From Harmonia axyridis (Eukaryota > Arthropoda > Insecta > Coleoptera > Coccinellidae): a stretch of 64,000 nt of DNA. The stretch's first letter is position 1. Each line of letters begins with the position of its first letter. The DNA is taken from assembly GCF_914767665.1 (NCBI RefSeq), contig NC_059503.1, forward strand, positions 55,198,352 through 55,262,351, read 5' to 3'. Positions 36,230-48,069 of this stretch are shown here, one piece after another. A program made the translations under genes and the position numbers. The notes below the pieces were generated by a model. The model had not been told where the DNA came from, did not search any database, and saw only the letters and a list, made by a program, of their open reading frames with translations.

Positions 36230-37156
36230 AAGGGTGTTTTTTTTAGAGCTATAGAACTTTAAATTGCAATAAAACAACGATGAATTATTCGATTGACATG
36301 AATTCAATTATCCGCAAGATAATCTTGTGGCATTCAGGCACGGATCCACGGGGGGGAACTGGGGGAACGTTCCCCCCCCAAATGACCCAGGCACCTCTTA
36401 AATTTTGCCGTCCCTCCTAGAATTTGACCTACTTAGGCTCAAATAATTACAAGATCAGCAAAAATTTCACCTTCAATACATTTTGGGAAGATCCATATCT
36501 ATGAAAGGCAAAAAAAATGACGTCCCAAAATGGCGAAAGTGTCTGGGGTCCACATTTTCAGTATTTTGAGTATCTAAAAGTTCCCCCCCCAAAAGTGGGG
36601 CCTGGATCCGCGCCTGGTGGCATTACATTTCAAATATGATTTCTGGCTTATAAGCGCCATGGCTGGCTCGGATGTAGTCCAATCTGGACGTTTCATTCAG
36701 GAATGAAAAAGTTAGTAATCATGGCTCTATACCGATCACCATTGACTGTAACGTTCTGGCCATCATCGTTTTTGAAGTACGGACCAATGATTCCACCAGC
36801 CCATAAAGCGCACCAAATAGTCGGTTTTTCTGGATGTAACGGTGTTTCGATATACACTTGAGGATTAGCTTCACTCCAAATGCGGCAGTTTTGTTTGTTG
36901 ACGTAGCCATTCAACCAGAAGTGCGCTTCATCACTAAACAAAATAAAATGGACGCAGTGCGCGATACGTTTTCCGCACAGAACCATTATTTTCGAAATAA
37001 AATTGCACTATTTGCAAGAGTTTTTCAGGAGTGAGTCTATTCACGATGAATTGCCAAACCAAACTGAGAATAAATCACTCGACAGCTGTTAAATCTGTCG
37101 CCATCTTGAACAGTAATGCCAACTTAAAGTTATTTACCTCGAAAAAAAACACCCGT
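36230..37156 (-). mobile_element. DD41D family A, copy A6, carrying a hAT-type MITE
   Basis: Both terminal repeats (AAGGGTGTTTTTTTT and ACGGGTGTTTTTTTT) are intact and flanked by TA (36228-36229 and 37157-37158). The shared internal deletion is present. The C-terminal half, including the second and third Asp, is additionally deleted (junction near 36692). A 282-bp MITE interrupts the 3' untranslated part at 36335. Confidence 0.88.
36335..36616. mobile_element. 282-bp hAT-type MITE with 8-bp target duplication
   Basis: The terminal repeats are CAGGCACGGATCCA and CAGGCGCGGATCCA (one mismatch in 14). The 8-bp duplication GTGGCATT is perfect at 36327-36334 and 36617-36624. Removing the insert restores the family A sequence exactly. 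G/C runs lie just inside both ends. An 8-bp duplication with CAG..CTG ends is the hAT signature. Confidence 0.92.
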
Positions 37157-39028
37157 TATACGGTTACAACTATTTAGGAGGGCACTACAGGGATATCGAA
37201 AATCGTAAGAAATACAGGGTGGTTCAAATCACAAAAAAGTTGCGTTAGTTTGGGATGAGTGTGTTGGTGTGAACAGATCTTAAATATCTCCAATGGTTCC
37301 CGAGATATCCCATATTTGAACTTCCTTTTTATTTATTTGTTTGAGTAGTAGGCTGGCGCCAGAATTGTCAAATAACTTTTTACTTTGTTCAGTTGTTATG
37401 TGAAGATTGTTATTATGATTATGTTATTATGATATTGTTATTATGATTATGAACGTAAACACTTTATATGAGGTTTTAATGATTCTGGTTTGCAATAATT
37501 TCGACAAATAAACAACGCAATTCAATTTAACAAACTGAGAATTATCTTCAGTAAGAATGAAATGAATAGTATCATATGTTTGAGAAATCAGGTAGGGATC
37601 AAAAAATAATCGAACAGGAAATACTAACGCAGTTTGTTCACGTGAATAGGATGCGCTAGTGTAAAGATGAATCGCCAAGTCAATTTGAGGTTGAATGAAT
37701 AATAACACTCGCCTATATACAGCTTGTGTGAATAACAACAATATGCTAGTAGAATTGTAAGGTATTATACTTCGTCCATAATTCTCAAATAATACTTTCT
37801 ATATATTATTCATAACGATGTTATTCATTTATTATTATGCAGGTTTAAATATTCTCATAGGATTTGGTTTCAGAGATACCAGGGTGATTAAAAAAAAGTA
37901 CTATTTCTTTCCTTATTGATGATAAATATATTAATGAAGAGGGTTATTAAGTTTCTGTTATTTCTGTGAATTTTTGATGTTTTTCAGACTGAATAACCTT
38001 CATCAAGAGTGGCTCATTTGAATTTTACAATTTTTCATTCGTTTTATCGCGAAACCAATAAATATTATCGAATGAACTATAAAACTATTTTAGCACATAC
38101 AATTTATTCAATGAAAAATTTAATTTCGAAATTATGTTACTATCTTTCCTGAAAGCAAAATCATGCAAAGCTATTTTGATAGTTTAATACATTCAAATTC
38201 ATAGGTTGGGTGTTTCCCTAATAGCTCAAATTAATGTCGAAAACGTACTTTGTTTTTTATCAATGATAAAATTTGGCCATTTTTAACGAAAATACATACC
38301 TGATATGAAATGTTTCCGTGATTATGAATGTCAGAAATTCATTCAAAATATCATATGAGCAAAGTTTGCATGTAAACCTTCGAAAATTATGTCTTATTGT
38401 CACCTTCCTGACAAAATATATAGTTTGTTGTTATCAACACACTGTATATTTTGTTAGGAACAAAATTCATAACTCTGTTATTGAATGTTTTCAATCAAAA
38501 CCCTCGGACAGGTCAATTTTAGTTTTTGATTAACCACCATACAGCATGAAAATTTTAATTATTTGTTTTAGCCGAGTCTTACTTTTCTATTAACGACAAC
38601 CCGATTTTTTTTGCTGACTTATTAGACTTACCCAATTGATTGGGTCATTAGTTGGTGTAATATATTATTTCGGAAGGTGGTCACTTCGAAGGTGATATAC
38701 AATAAATGTCTTTCGAATTATGAGGTGTGTTTCATTGACCTATTACCAATAATTATAGTAACTCCTTTTTTATATATATTATTTTCAAAATAAACGTTCA
38801 ATGTTATGCATGAAAAAATATTTCGTAATCATGGGTTATAATTTGATGAAGTCGGTAATGCTTAGGTATCTGCATCTGGTAAAAAAATATTTATTGAAGG
38901 AAATAGGTCCTCTGATAAAAAATCATCCGACATTGATGAACGCTAAACGGTTCATGAAATGAATTGACCCCCCGTATATTGGTAACTTTCGTTAAATCAA
39001 CTTTTTAATCAAAATTATAACATATTTA
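37157..39028. other. No gene seen
   Basis: AT-rich. A TACAGGGTGGTTCAAATCAC string near 37214 looks like one end of a mariner-type MITE without a visible partner. Short open frames (37427-37741 minus, 38318-38533 plus) were not recognised. Confidence 0.4.
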
Positions 39029-40274
39029 CAGGCCAATTGAAAAGTCCCCGGCCTACCATAGCATAGTGAAACACATATTTTGGCAACATTCGATTTTATT
39101 ATTCAATAGTTTGCCTTCGAGGGCGATACAGCGATTATAGCGATCTTTCAACTTTTCGATACCATTTTTATAGTACGATTTGTCTTTCGCTTCAAAATAG
39201 GCCTCACTTTCGGCGATTACTTCTTCATTGGAGCTAAATTTCTTTCCAGCGAGCATTCATTAGAGGTCTGAGAACAGGAAAAAGTCGCTGGGGGCCAGAT
39301 CTAGCGAATACGGTAGATGCCGAAGCAATTCGAAGCCCAATACATGCAGTTATGCCATTGTTTTCATTCATTTGCTTTGTCTTGATGAAACAGCACCTTT
39401 TTTTCTTCAAATGCGGCTGTTTTTTGACGATTTATTCTTTCAAACGCTTCAATAACGCTATATAATAGTCGCTGTTGATGGTCTGGCCCTTTCAGAGGTA
39501 ATCAAGGAATATTATACCTTGCACATCCCAGAATACTGATGTCGTAACCTTGCCAGCTGACAATTGCATCTTTCCACGCTTTGGAGTTGGTTCATCGTGT
39601 GCAGTCAACTCAGCTGACTGTCGATTAGACTCCGGAGTGAAATGATGGAGCCATGTTTCATCCATTGTTACATCTCGACGCAAAAAATCAGGTTTATTGC
39701 ACTTAAACAGCTTCAAACACTGCACAGAATCATTAACACGTTGTTGCTTTTGATCGATTGTGAGCTCGCGTGGCACCCATTTTGCACACAGCTTTCTCAT
39801 GTACAAATAACAATAATAACAATAACAATATTCGTGAATGATATGATGCACACGTTCAGATGATATCTTCACAATATCTGCCATCTCGATCAACATTACT
39901 TTAGGGTCATTCAAAATTATTTTGTGAACTTTTTTTGTTTTTTCGTCGGCATCCACTACGTTCGCCGTCTTCGGTGCTTATTTCACCACGTTTAAACTCA
40001 GAATATCAATCAATGATGGTTGATTTTCCTTGTGCAGACCCCGGAAACTCTTCATCAAGCCAAGATTTTGCTTCAATTGTAATTTTTCCCTTCAATCTTT
40101 TTTCAAATAATAGGAGGAGCTACACTCACAACGCAATATCACATTAACTAATGGTCGGACTGCTGTCAAATTTTGACACGTATCGTTTGAAGGTTGGTAT
40201 TAACTAAAAATCATATGGATTCAATACTAACATCGCAATCTGTGCATCAGATCTGGGACTTTTCAATTGGCCTA
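39029..40274 (-). mobile_element. SETMAR-like mariner (DD34D), degenerate
   Basis: About 1.25 kb with ends CAGGCCAATTGAAAAGTCCC and TAGGCCAATTGAAAAGTCCC in inverted orientation. The left side is flanked by TA; the right duplication is mutated. Minus frames give the N-terminal HTH part (TIEAKSWLDEEFPGSA-like, EFKRGEISTEDGERSG); then HKIILNDPKVMLIEMADIVK, ISSERVHHIIHEY, KLCAKWVPREL, VTMDETWLHHFTPESNRQSA with the first Asp, and FWDVQGIIFLDYL (154 residues open at 39492-39956). After a decayed middle comes a C-terminus with MLAGKKFSSNEEVIAESEAY. A CAATAA microsatellite interrupts the text near 39805. Confidence 0.85.
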
Positions 40275-41981
40275 ATAGTTCTTATGAGATTTCGCCCCCA
40301 GGCGATTATTCAGTTAAAAATAAAAGAAATATTATAAAACTCTTCGATTTTTCTTTAGTGGTAAGTAAACAAATCAACTTCCAAGTATGATATCATTAAA
40401 TGTTCATCTTCTGTTTGATAATCATCCATTTCTGAAAGGTGGGCAACTATCCCACATTTACCCTACTATATAATTATTATTGTTATACGTGAATATATTA
40501 TCCATAAAATATCATTCTAGTTTGTCGAAACTGTAATCTGAGAATGATCCCAAAATAGTTTTCTCATAACAAATCCTTGGCAATTCGAGTAGGTACCAAT
40601 ATTGCAACAGTCCATTGAAGAATAATTCATGAATCAATCTGCAGGACTGTGTGTTATGAAGTTACAATTAAAAAATAACCTAAGTAAGTTTTTATCTATT
40701 GTTACAAGGATCTATTACTCGGCCTTCCATCTTCCTGTTCTTGTGTTAAAATCAACACATATTTCCTAAGAAATAATTGTTTAATGGAAATATAATTTCT
40801 GTCGCATTATTTTGTTTTTACACAGACTTGACATAGGCTGAAGGTTGAGAGGTACTATCGAAAATTGACGATCATAGGTGATGAGATAAGGAAATACGAA
40901 AAGTTTAAACGTTGACAACAATTGTTGTGAAATATCACGTCAAGTCGACCTAGACTTCGCCTCATAGGTACAATAGAATTACTGCTCATTTGTAATTTTA
41001 AAATCAATGAATTATTTTCAGGAATGTTTCAACTGTAATTTTCCAACAATGTTGATCGGAGTCGCAATTGAAGATTGGGTCTCAATATATATTTAACCTG
41101 TTTATTTCCAAGTAAAAGGCTAATGGTAGATTTCACAAAAAGTTTTTGGTGGTGATTCGCCCAATTCAATCATTTCTGTGTCACATTTCCGTTCATTTTC
41201 GACACTTCCATATATTTTAAACAACAATCAACGAGCTTTGTGAAACCCATCGTCAGTCTGTAGATGTTGAAGGTATTATATTCAAATGAGAGAAGTTCGA
41301 CAATTGCATTGAAGTGTGTACTTATATAATTGGAAACCAAGAATAATCGGACGCAGATAGATATTGATGAGATCATGCACAAATACATATGTATGCACTT
41401 CGCGTATCTTCATAGGATATAAGAACAATCATTGACTACAATTTAGATTGACATCCTCAACTCTACACGTGTAGATTCAGGTTATACTATTTCTACTGAG
41501 AACTCCAGAAAAATTAAAAAATGGAAGAAATTTAAATAAACAGTACGAAATTGAAAGAAACAATAACGATAAATGCATTATTATGATAGTTACGAAGCCA
41601 ATGCTCAATTCACATTAAGACTAAATATAAATCGTGAAAATTTTAGATGAATATTGAACAAATTTTTCTCTGAACTATTTGAAGGTCTATCCAGTAAAAA
41701 CAAATTCAAACCATTTGCTTTTCGTTTCTCAAAACCATGAGCCTAATGAAGAATTAAAAAATAACGAATTTTGTAAGGGCAAAAGCTTTTTCGAAAAAAC
41801 CGGAAACTTCGAAATGGAAAAAATTAACGTAAAATTTCAGTATAAGTATGACGTGTGACCTCGTGCTGTTCTGACTATAAATCGCAGTATTTTTGGGTTA
41901 CATCCCCAAGTTTTACCAGCCAAACGTCTGCACGCCATCAAGGCCTTTGTTGCTTGGCCTGTGTTTGTATCACTGGAACTA
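40275..41981. other. No gene seen
   Basis: AT-rich intergenic or intronic sequence. Only short unrecognised open frames, such as 41170-41388 minus. Confidence 0.4.
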
Positions 41982-42596
41982 ACGGGTGTTTTTTTTCGAG
42001 GTATATAACTTTAAGTTGACATTACTGTTCAAGATGGCGACCGATTTAACAGCTGTTAGATGATTTATTCTTAGTTTGGTTTGGCAATTCATCATGAATA
42101 GACTCACGCCTGACCAACGCTTGCAAATAGCGAAATTTTATTTAGAAAATGATGGTTCAGACGGCGCAACATGTCACACAGCTCGTGCCACAATCGATTT
42201 ATTGAAATACACGTTTGGTGACCGCCTAATTGCACGTTTTGGACCTGTGAATTGGCCTCCAAGATCTTGTGATTTAACACCGCTAGACTACTTTCTGTGG
42301 GGCTATGTAAAGTCATTGGTCTATGCGGATAAGCCACAAACCCTTGACCATTTGGAAGACAACATTCGCCGTGTTATTGCCGATATACGGCCACAAATGT
42401 TGGAAAAAGTCATCGAAAATTGGACGTCCAGATTGGACTACATCCGAGCCAGCCGTGGCGGTCATATGCCAGAAATCATATTTAAAATGTAATGCCACAA
42501 GATTACCTTGCGGATAAATAAAATTCATGTCAATCGAATAATCCATCGTTGTTTTATTACAATTTAAAGTTCTATAGCTCTGAAAAAAACACCCTT
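41982..42596 (+). mobile_element. DD41D family A, copy A7 with a different, in-frame deletion
   Basis: 615 bp in the opposite orientation to the other copies, with ends ACGGGTGTTTTTTTTCGAGG and AAGGGTGTTTTTTTCAGAGC and TA on both sides (41980-41981 and 42597-42598). The deletion joins residue about 21 (YLENDGS) directly to the second-Asp region (DGATCHTARATID). It removes more than the deletion shared by A1, A2, A4, A5 and A6. Confidence 0.9.
42076..42492 (+). pseudogene. Copy A7 transposase remnant, 138-residue in-frame fusion
   Basis: The protein-like start is the second Met at 42094 (MNRLTPDQRLQIAKFYLEND), running straight into DGATCHTARATIDLLKYTFG, then WPPRSCDLTPLDYFLWGYVK and through to HMPEIIFKM. 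It retains the last two catalytic Asp but lacks the DNA-binding region and the first Asp. It could be translated if transcribed but cannot transpose. A regulatory role, as proposed for some truncated transposases, is speculation. Confidence 0.8.
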
Positions 42597-43829
42597 TATT
42601 TCCCAAAATTTTCTCCAATATGCAAATTAAATTTCAAATTCCCATGTTTCATTCTGTAACTTCAGTTGAACACAACTCTTTCTTCATTCCGGATGGATAA
42701 TTGTGGAAAACGCTCTTGACCCTGTTCTAAAATTGCGGTGATTTGAAATTAATAATATTTTAAATTCGTTCACTATAAAACGTATTTCATCAGCTGACAC
42801 TTCCACAGAAATGATCGTTCTCGTATATAAAAAAAAATTCTACGATTACATCAAGTATAATCAGATGAATAATCGTTGATTTAACCCATTTGAATAAACA
42901 AAACATTAACGTCGCTATTCGAACCGCTAAATATTGATAAATATGAAAAAATTCATATCAATGCAATACATGGCCACGGCATCATTACGCAATTTCACCA
43001 AAAATTCCATATACTTTCTTGACCGCCAAAATACGCACTTTTGTCGAGAAACAGAAATTGACCCTGAATGCGGTCATCAACTTTCGCAAGGGTTACCACT
43101 GCTCAACTTGTAATATTATCAGAGGAAAAACACATAGTAAAACAAGAAGTGAGGAAACAAGAAGGACAAATTTAGGTCCTGATTCTTGTGCCAATTAAAT
43201 TCATAAGCAATGCAAAATTTTTTCGGCAGATCTCTTTCAATAATCATTTGGTAATTCCAGGACTACTTTGAAATTAGGGTAAGTATTCAGAATTTAATTG
43301 AGTTCTCTTGAAACTTGATTTTTTTATTGTAAACATCTGAATATGACAAAATACCGAAACGATTGTGGCTAATGTTTAACAGAAATTAATAAATTTATGA
43401 ACTGAATATAAACGACGTTTTTTATGATGAACCATAAAACTTAAGATAAAGAAAGACTTTTTCTCGGAACAAAAGCTATTCTAATATAATTAGGCGAGGA
43501 AATGTATATTATACTAGATTGATCCTCCTGGCTCTAGTTTATGATTCACGAATTCTAAAAGCTAGGTCACGAGCCCCAATTGAAAAAACGAATTCTTTAT
43601 CGGAACCTAAACGATATACATTAAATTGAGAACTTGTTCCATTCCATCATTTTGGATTTCTCAATATTATGTATTCGTTTTTCGATGCAATTAACATCAA
43701 GTAGAGACTAAACAGCATTAATTTCAAATTAATTAGTGGATAAGTTATGTGATGAAGCAGTAAATGATGAAGGATTATGTGAAGTCGTCATCTTTTGATA
43801 TTTGACAATTAAAACTTTGTCATTAGTGA
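42597..43829. other. No gene seen
   Basis: AT-rich; nothing recognised. Confidence 0.4.
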
Positions 43830-44357
43830 AAATGTAACGATATATGCTTCAACTACACAATGAAATTGTTAAAATTCAGTATAAAAATGGTGTAAATTTT
43901 ACAGTTACAGTTCGCTAAATTAGAGCCCTTTTGGATCGTCGTGAAGCTCCTCTACCGGCAATGTTGAAACTGATGGAAATGTTGGGACAAGTTAGTGATG
44001 TGGAGAATCGAAACCGTATGCGTTGCTCGAAAACAACTTAAAGCTATTGTGGCCCATATTGTTGAGTAAAACTCAGGTTTGTCGATTCCTTGTCGATCTT
44101 GGGAATTAGGCATTCCTCAAACGACATAACACCTTATTTTGTATAAAGACTTAGGTCTAAAAGCTTTTGAATTTCAGTTAATACAAGTAATCAAGCCGAT
44201 CTATCACCAGCAACGTCGTATCTTCACTGATTGGGTCCTTGAAATGCATCAAAATGATTTTCATTAAAAGCTCATCTACGGTGATGAAGCGCATTTTCAT
44301 CTAGAAGGCTACGTTAATAAGCACAATTGTCGCATTTGAGGCTCAGAAAATCTAAGA
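43830..44357 (+). pseudogene. DD41D-type family B transposase remnant, copy B1
   Basis: Forward frames are badly broken but co-linear with copy B2 at 48070. Shared DNA blocks include AGTTAGTGATGTGGAGAATC (GTGAAGAATC in B2), ATTCCTCGTCGAT-like text and TCAAAATGA. The coding pieces end with a first-Asp region reading GDEAHFHLEGYVNKHNCRI. It runs into the inverted duplication at 44358. Confidence 0.65.
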
Positions 44358-44745
44358 AAGATCCTCAACGTGCCACTGTTTGGTGTGGTTTTTTAGGATC
44401 GTGGTGTGATTGGATATTACTTATTTGAAAATGAGGCTGGTGCAACTGTTACTGCAATACAAGAAAATATTCCTTTTTAAGTAAGTATTATAGTTAATAC
44501 TTACTTAAAAGGAATGGTTTCTTGTATTGCAGTAACAGTTGCAACAGTTGTCGAATTTATAGTAAGCAGAATATTTATTATTTTCTGTATCTACCTGCTG
44601 AAATGTTTGCTCTCCTAGTTGTTTCGCGTCGTTGGGCGCGCTTGAAAACAGTTGCACCAGCCTCATTTTCAAATAAGTGATATCCAATCACACCACGATC
44701 CCAAAAACCACACCAAACAGTGGCACTTTGAGGATTTTTCTTATT
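44358..44745. repeat. Inverted duplication of a transposase segment
   Basis: 44358-44489 (AAGATCCTCAACGTGCCACT and on) returns inverted at 44494-44745. The two meet at a hairpin, TAAGTAAGTATTA/TAGT/TAATACTTACTTA (44479-44507). The right arm is interrupted by an insertion of about 110 bp at about 44540-44655. The duplicated text is family B transposase around VWCGF and ENEAGATVT. Confidence 0.85.
44580..44655. repeat. Interspersed repeat R, copy 1
   Basis: Shares TGTATCTACCTGCTGAAAT, TTTGCTCTCCTAGT and GGCGCGCTTGA with 45955-46045. It lies inside the right arm of the inverted duplication. Confidence 0.7.
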
Positions 44746-46472
44746 CTTATTATTATTATTATTCCTATTCCTTTCAAATAAGTATAGTCTACTTTGTTGC
44801 CGAGTTAAACATATAATGTTTTCTATAATTTTTTATAATGATATTTTAAAATTAACACAATTCTCACAATCTTTCAAGTTTTCCTGTAGTGATAAATTGA
44901 AACGAAATTTGATAGAAATCGCAATTGTTGGAATGGTTGGTTGCTATGGAAATGTATATGTCGATGATAATTGTAGTTTGACAACTCATGAAATACCTTT
45001 TTGGAAAAATATCAGATACTAGTATAGTCATATCATGAACAGTGATAGCGACTAAAAAATACTCACTCTCCCAGAAATAAAGAAGGTGGCAAAAAATATT
45101 GATTGTCAGAAAAAGTAGAATGTTGTATTCGCATTGAGAATAATCTGTTTGCTGCCTAGGCAGGAAAAGGTCAATCGGAGAAAACAGTATTTTCTGTCAA
45201 TTTTCACTTGCAGACTAGCGACTAGCTGGATGTGAAAATCTTTTGCCATTGCGATCTATTGATAAAATTTTGTTTCCATAATATCACTCTGTATTTCAGA
45301 AATAGTTATGTAGCTTGTGGAACGGGTTTTTTTCAATCGTGTGTTTTCAGGATCTTTAGCCAATATTTTGAAATTTTCCAATTGAATAACATATACTTCC
45401 TCGATAATTCACACGGTAGTTATTGTTTACTGATGCCTAGGCTGAAGGCGTTGATGAATGAGTTTACCAACACTTAAATCACATAGTTACCAACATCTCT
45501 ATAATAATTCATTCAATTTCAAAAAATCTAAAAAATTATCGATATACATATTCAATTCATTAACAAAATTACCAAGACGCATCAAATAGGTGTAAACGTA
45601 TATATGTTCTATGTACCTACGAGTATGTCAATGCAATCGTTTATGGCAATTCTTCATATTGATAGAATTGGTATTCACTGAAAATGATTCAACTGAAATA
45701 TTGATTTTATAAAAACGCGGCTTTGAATTTTGCTGTAATTGAATGGAAATTATTTCAATCAAATCAGATAGAAGATATGGAATAGTGCAAATCACGAATG
45801 TTAAGAACTACCAATCACAGACAAAAATTACGCACTTCGCTACGCTTCTCCTGCAAAAAAATTTCCTTCAATCGATGCTTACCGTTCTTGATATTGGTTA
45901 TAGATTGCCCTATTCTTGAATTTGTATGTTCCATAGAGTAATAAACAGGGTCTACATGTATCTACCTGCTGAAATCCAAGGTTTGGCAATTTTTGCTCTC
46001 CTAGTGTCATCGGTTGTTTCACGTCGTTTGGCGCGCTTGAAGTTTGTTTTCTGAATGATATATTTAGGTATTCATCTCAATATATTTCGAGAAAATATGA
46101 AACGTTGATTTAACTATGGAACATAAGAAGTGCGTTCGTATCCTGATATGTTTTCCTTTCCGCGCGCTTCATGTCAAATTTGATAGTTCATGTTGGGGGC
46201 AAAATTTGTTTACTGAAAATGGCATATGTTCCCTCTATCTATGTTTGTTACTCTGAGATATGATCGGATCAATAGGAAATAAATACATAAAAAAGGGATT
46301 CGATCCTTAATTGGCGGAAATTCATTATGAATAAAATAAAACAAAAATTTTTTTCACGATGTCGAAAACGTAGCCTGATGAAGCCACAGTGTTGCGAAAC
46401 ACTTGTTGCTAACAATTAAATAATTTAGTGGAAATTATTTCGTTTTACTTTATTTGGAAATAAAAGACAAAT
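44746..46472. other. No gene seen; contains repeat R copy 2
   Basis: AT-rich. 45955-46045 is the second copy of repeat R. Open frames 44816-45022 and 45232-45477 were not recognised. Confidence 0.4.
45955..46045. repeat. Interspersed repeat R, copy 2
   Basis: See copy 1 at 44580. This copy is longer in the middle (CCAAGGTTTGGCAATT added) and keeps the GGTTGTTTCACGTCGTTTGG block. Confidence 0.7.
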
Positions 46473-46920
46473 ACTCACAAAATTAATTCAAAATCCAATC
46501 ACATATCACCATCATGAAACTAACACCGAAATGCACTAAACTTCGACAATACCAAGATGAATTCTGGGGGGATGTTCGATGCGATACTATCGCGACGCTG
46601 CTGGTTGGGTACCACCGATACCGACGCCTATCTACCGTCTTGTATATAGATAATCGTCGCAGCGAGTACCACCAGCCCAGGTCTGATCAGTTTGCTCTTT
46701 CTCTTGTCGTTTTTATCGACCTTGGTCGCGTGCGGTGCCAAATTGATTTATCGTAGGTGCTCACTATGATAACGCATACAAGCTATGTATGTGGATGCAC
46801 CTCTTTCGGATCTTAGATGTTATTAATAGCGACACTAAGAGTAGAATTAATTAACGCCTTGATGGCTCGGTACTTTGAAGTCGTTTGGAGGTTTAGTCGA
46901 AAGGACCCCGCACGTTTTAT
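46473..46920 (-). repeat. Duplicated promoter-like segment, copy D1
   Basis: Aligns with 50150-50565. The core of about 105 bp (46618-46725) is nearly identical, including GATACCGACGCCTATCTACC, TTGTATATAGATAATCGTCG and TTGTCGTTTTTATCGACC. Similarity ends sharply at TACTCACAAAAT, which on the minus strand is a consensus splice donor (TTTTGTGAGT). That fits a duplicated promoter plus untranslated first exon on the minus strand, or a non-autonomous repeat. No open frame is conserved across the core. Confidence 0.65.
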
Positions 46921-47262
46921 ATGGGAAATGGCTTTCCGTGAATTTGGCTGAATTTTTGATATGTTGTAGTTCTTGATAAACTGATCAGAAGTGTTCATAG
47001 CCACAAAGCTCAAAAATGGAAAGTTTTCGAGATATGGAGCATTGAAAATGGATTTTTTGCAATTTTCGGGGTTTTTGCTCATCAATCGGGGAGCTCTCAT
47101 TTCTGGTTGGGATGGAATTTGGATGTTCGGCGGCCAGAACCCAACTGAGAAATGATCTTCCTTGGTTATATTAGGCACCGCCATCGATAATTTTTTATAC
47201 ACTTCTCCATTTTGGCTATGAAATGATATACAAAATCCAACATCTTCCATACACCTTTTCAT
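46813..47262 (-). CDS. Unrecognised 149-residue open frame
   Basis: A continuous minus-strand ORF with mixed composition (GFCISFHSQNGEVYKKLSMA, SVGFWPPNIQIPSQPEM). No family, signal peptide or membrane segment is recognised. Its last part overlaps duplicated segment D1. It could be a decayed or young gene, or chance. Confidence 0.25.
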   Translation of the reverse strand: MKRCMEDVGFCISFHSQNGEVYKKLSMAVPNITKEDHFSVGFWPPNIQIPSQPEMRAPRLMSKNPENCKKSIFNAPYLENFPFLSFVAMNTSDQFIKNYNISKIQPNSRKAISHIKRAGSFRLNLQTTSKYRAIKALINSTLSVAINNI

Positions 47263-48000
47263 GCCACAAGATGACGCCAGAATAATTCACATGACCGAGA
47301 AACGACATATTGTGAGATTTTTTTAAGAGAGACCATAATAACTGAATCCTCATATATCTGATGTCCAATAATATCAAATATGTTAGCGAAAATGTTCATA
47401 ACCAGGCACCGCGAGCTATAGTGGGGGAAAATGGGAAAATCATAATCATATATCCTCAGGGATAACAATTGTGATCACTATTGATGTGATTTACATATGA
47501 TATGTGATTTGTTTCTCATAAATCTCGATAATCTGACAATGGGGTGCCAAGACATTTTCCTCAGAATGTCTCGAAATTGATGATAGCATCTCACAGACAA
47601 ACAACGAATCCGTGAAAATGTCTGCAGTTTTGATACAATATAGTACTATCCAGGTAGAATATAGGAGTCTAAGTGTTGGAAGCTAACTATGATTGGAACT
47701 TCCGAAATTAACCCACGAATTCTTGAAAATACAATTTTTTTATGAACTTTTTGAACTTCACACATACGAATGAATACTATCTAATAATATGATCGTTGGC
47801 AAAATGAATGAGTAGATCAATCAGAAACAATATAATAATGAGAGTAACAATCATAATAATAATAACACTAATGATAATAAACAAAAAATAATTCAAAATT
47901 ATATTAGCAATCGCAAGAAATCATTCAAAATATTATGAATCGAATCGAGGGCAAAATCATCATTATGAGTTTTCATTTTTCAAGAAAAAGTTTCATTTTG
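47263..48000. other. No gene seen
   Basis: AT-rich, with a short AATAATAAT-rich stretch near 47830-47890. Confidence 0.4.
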
Positions 48001-48069
48001 AATAGCCAGCTATCTGGACAACTGTCACTTTCAGAGCTGTCATGTTTTGACGTTTGACAAGTAAAAAAC

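Noticed and set aside
46375..46440. CCTGATGAAG..GTTGCGAAACA string as a possible Helitron or snoRNA-like element
   Set aside because: There is no paired structure, CTRR end or box C/D arrangement around it.
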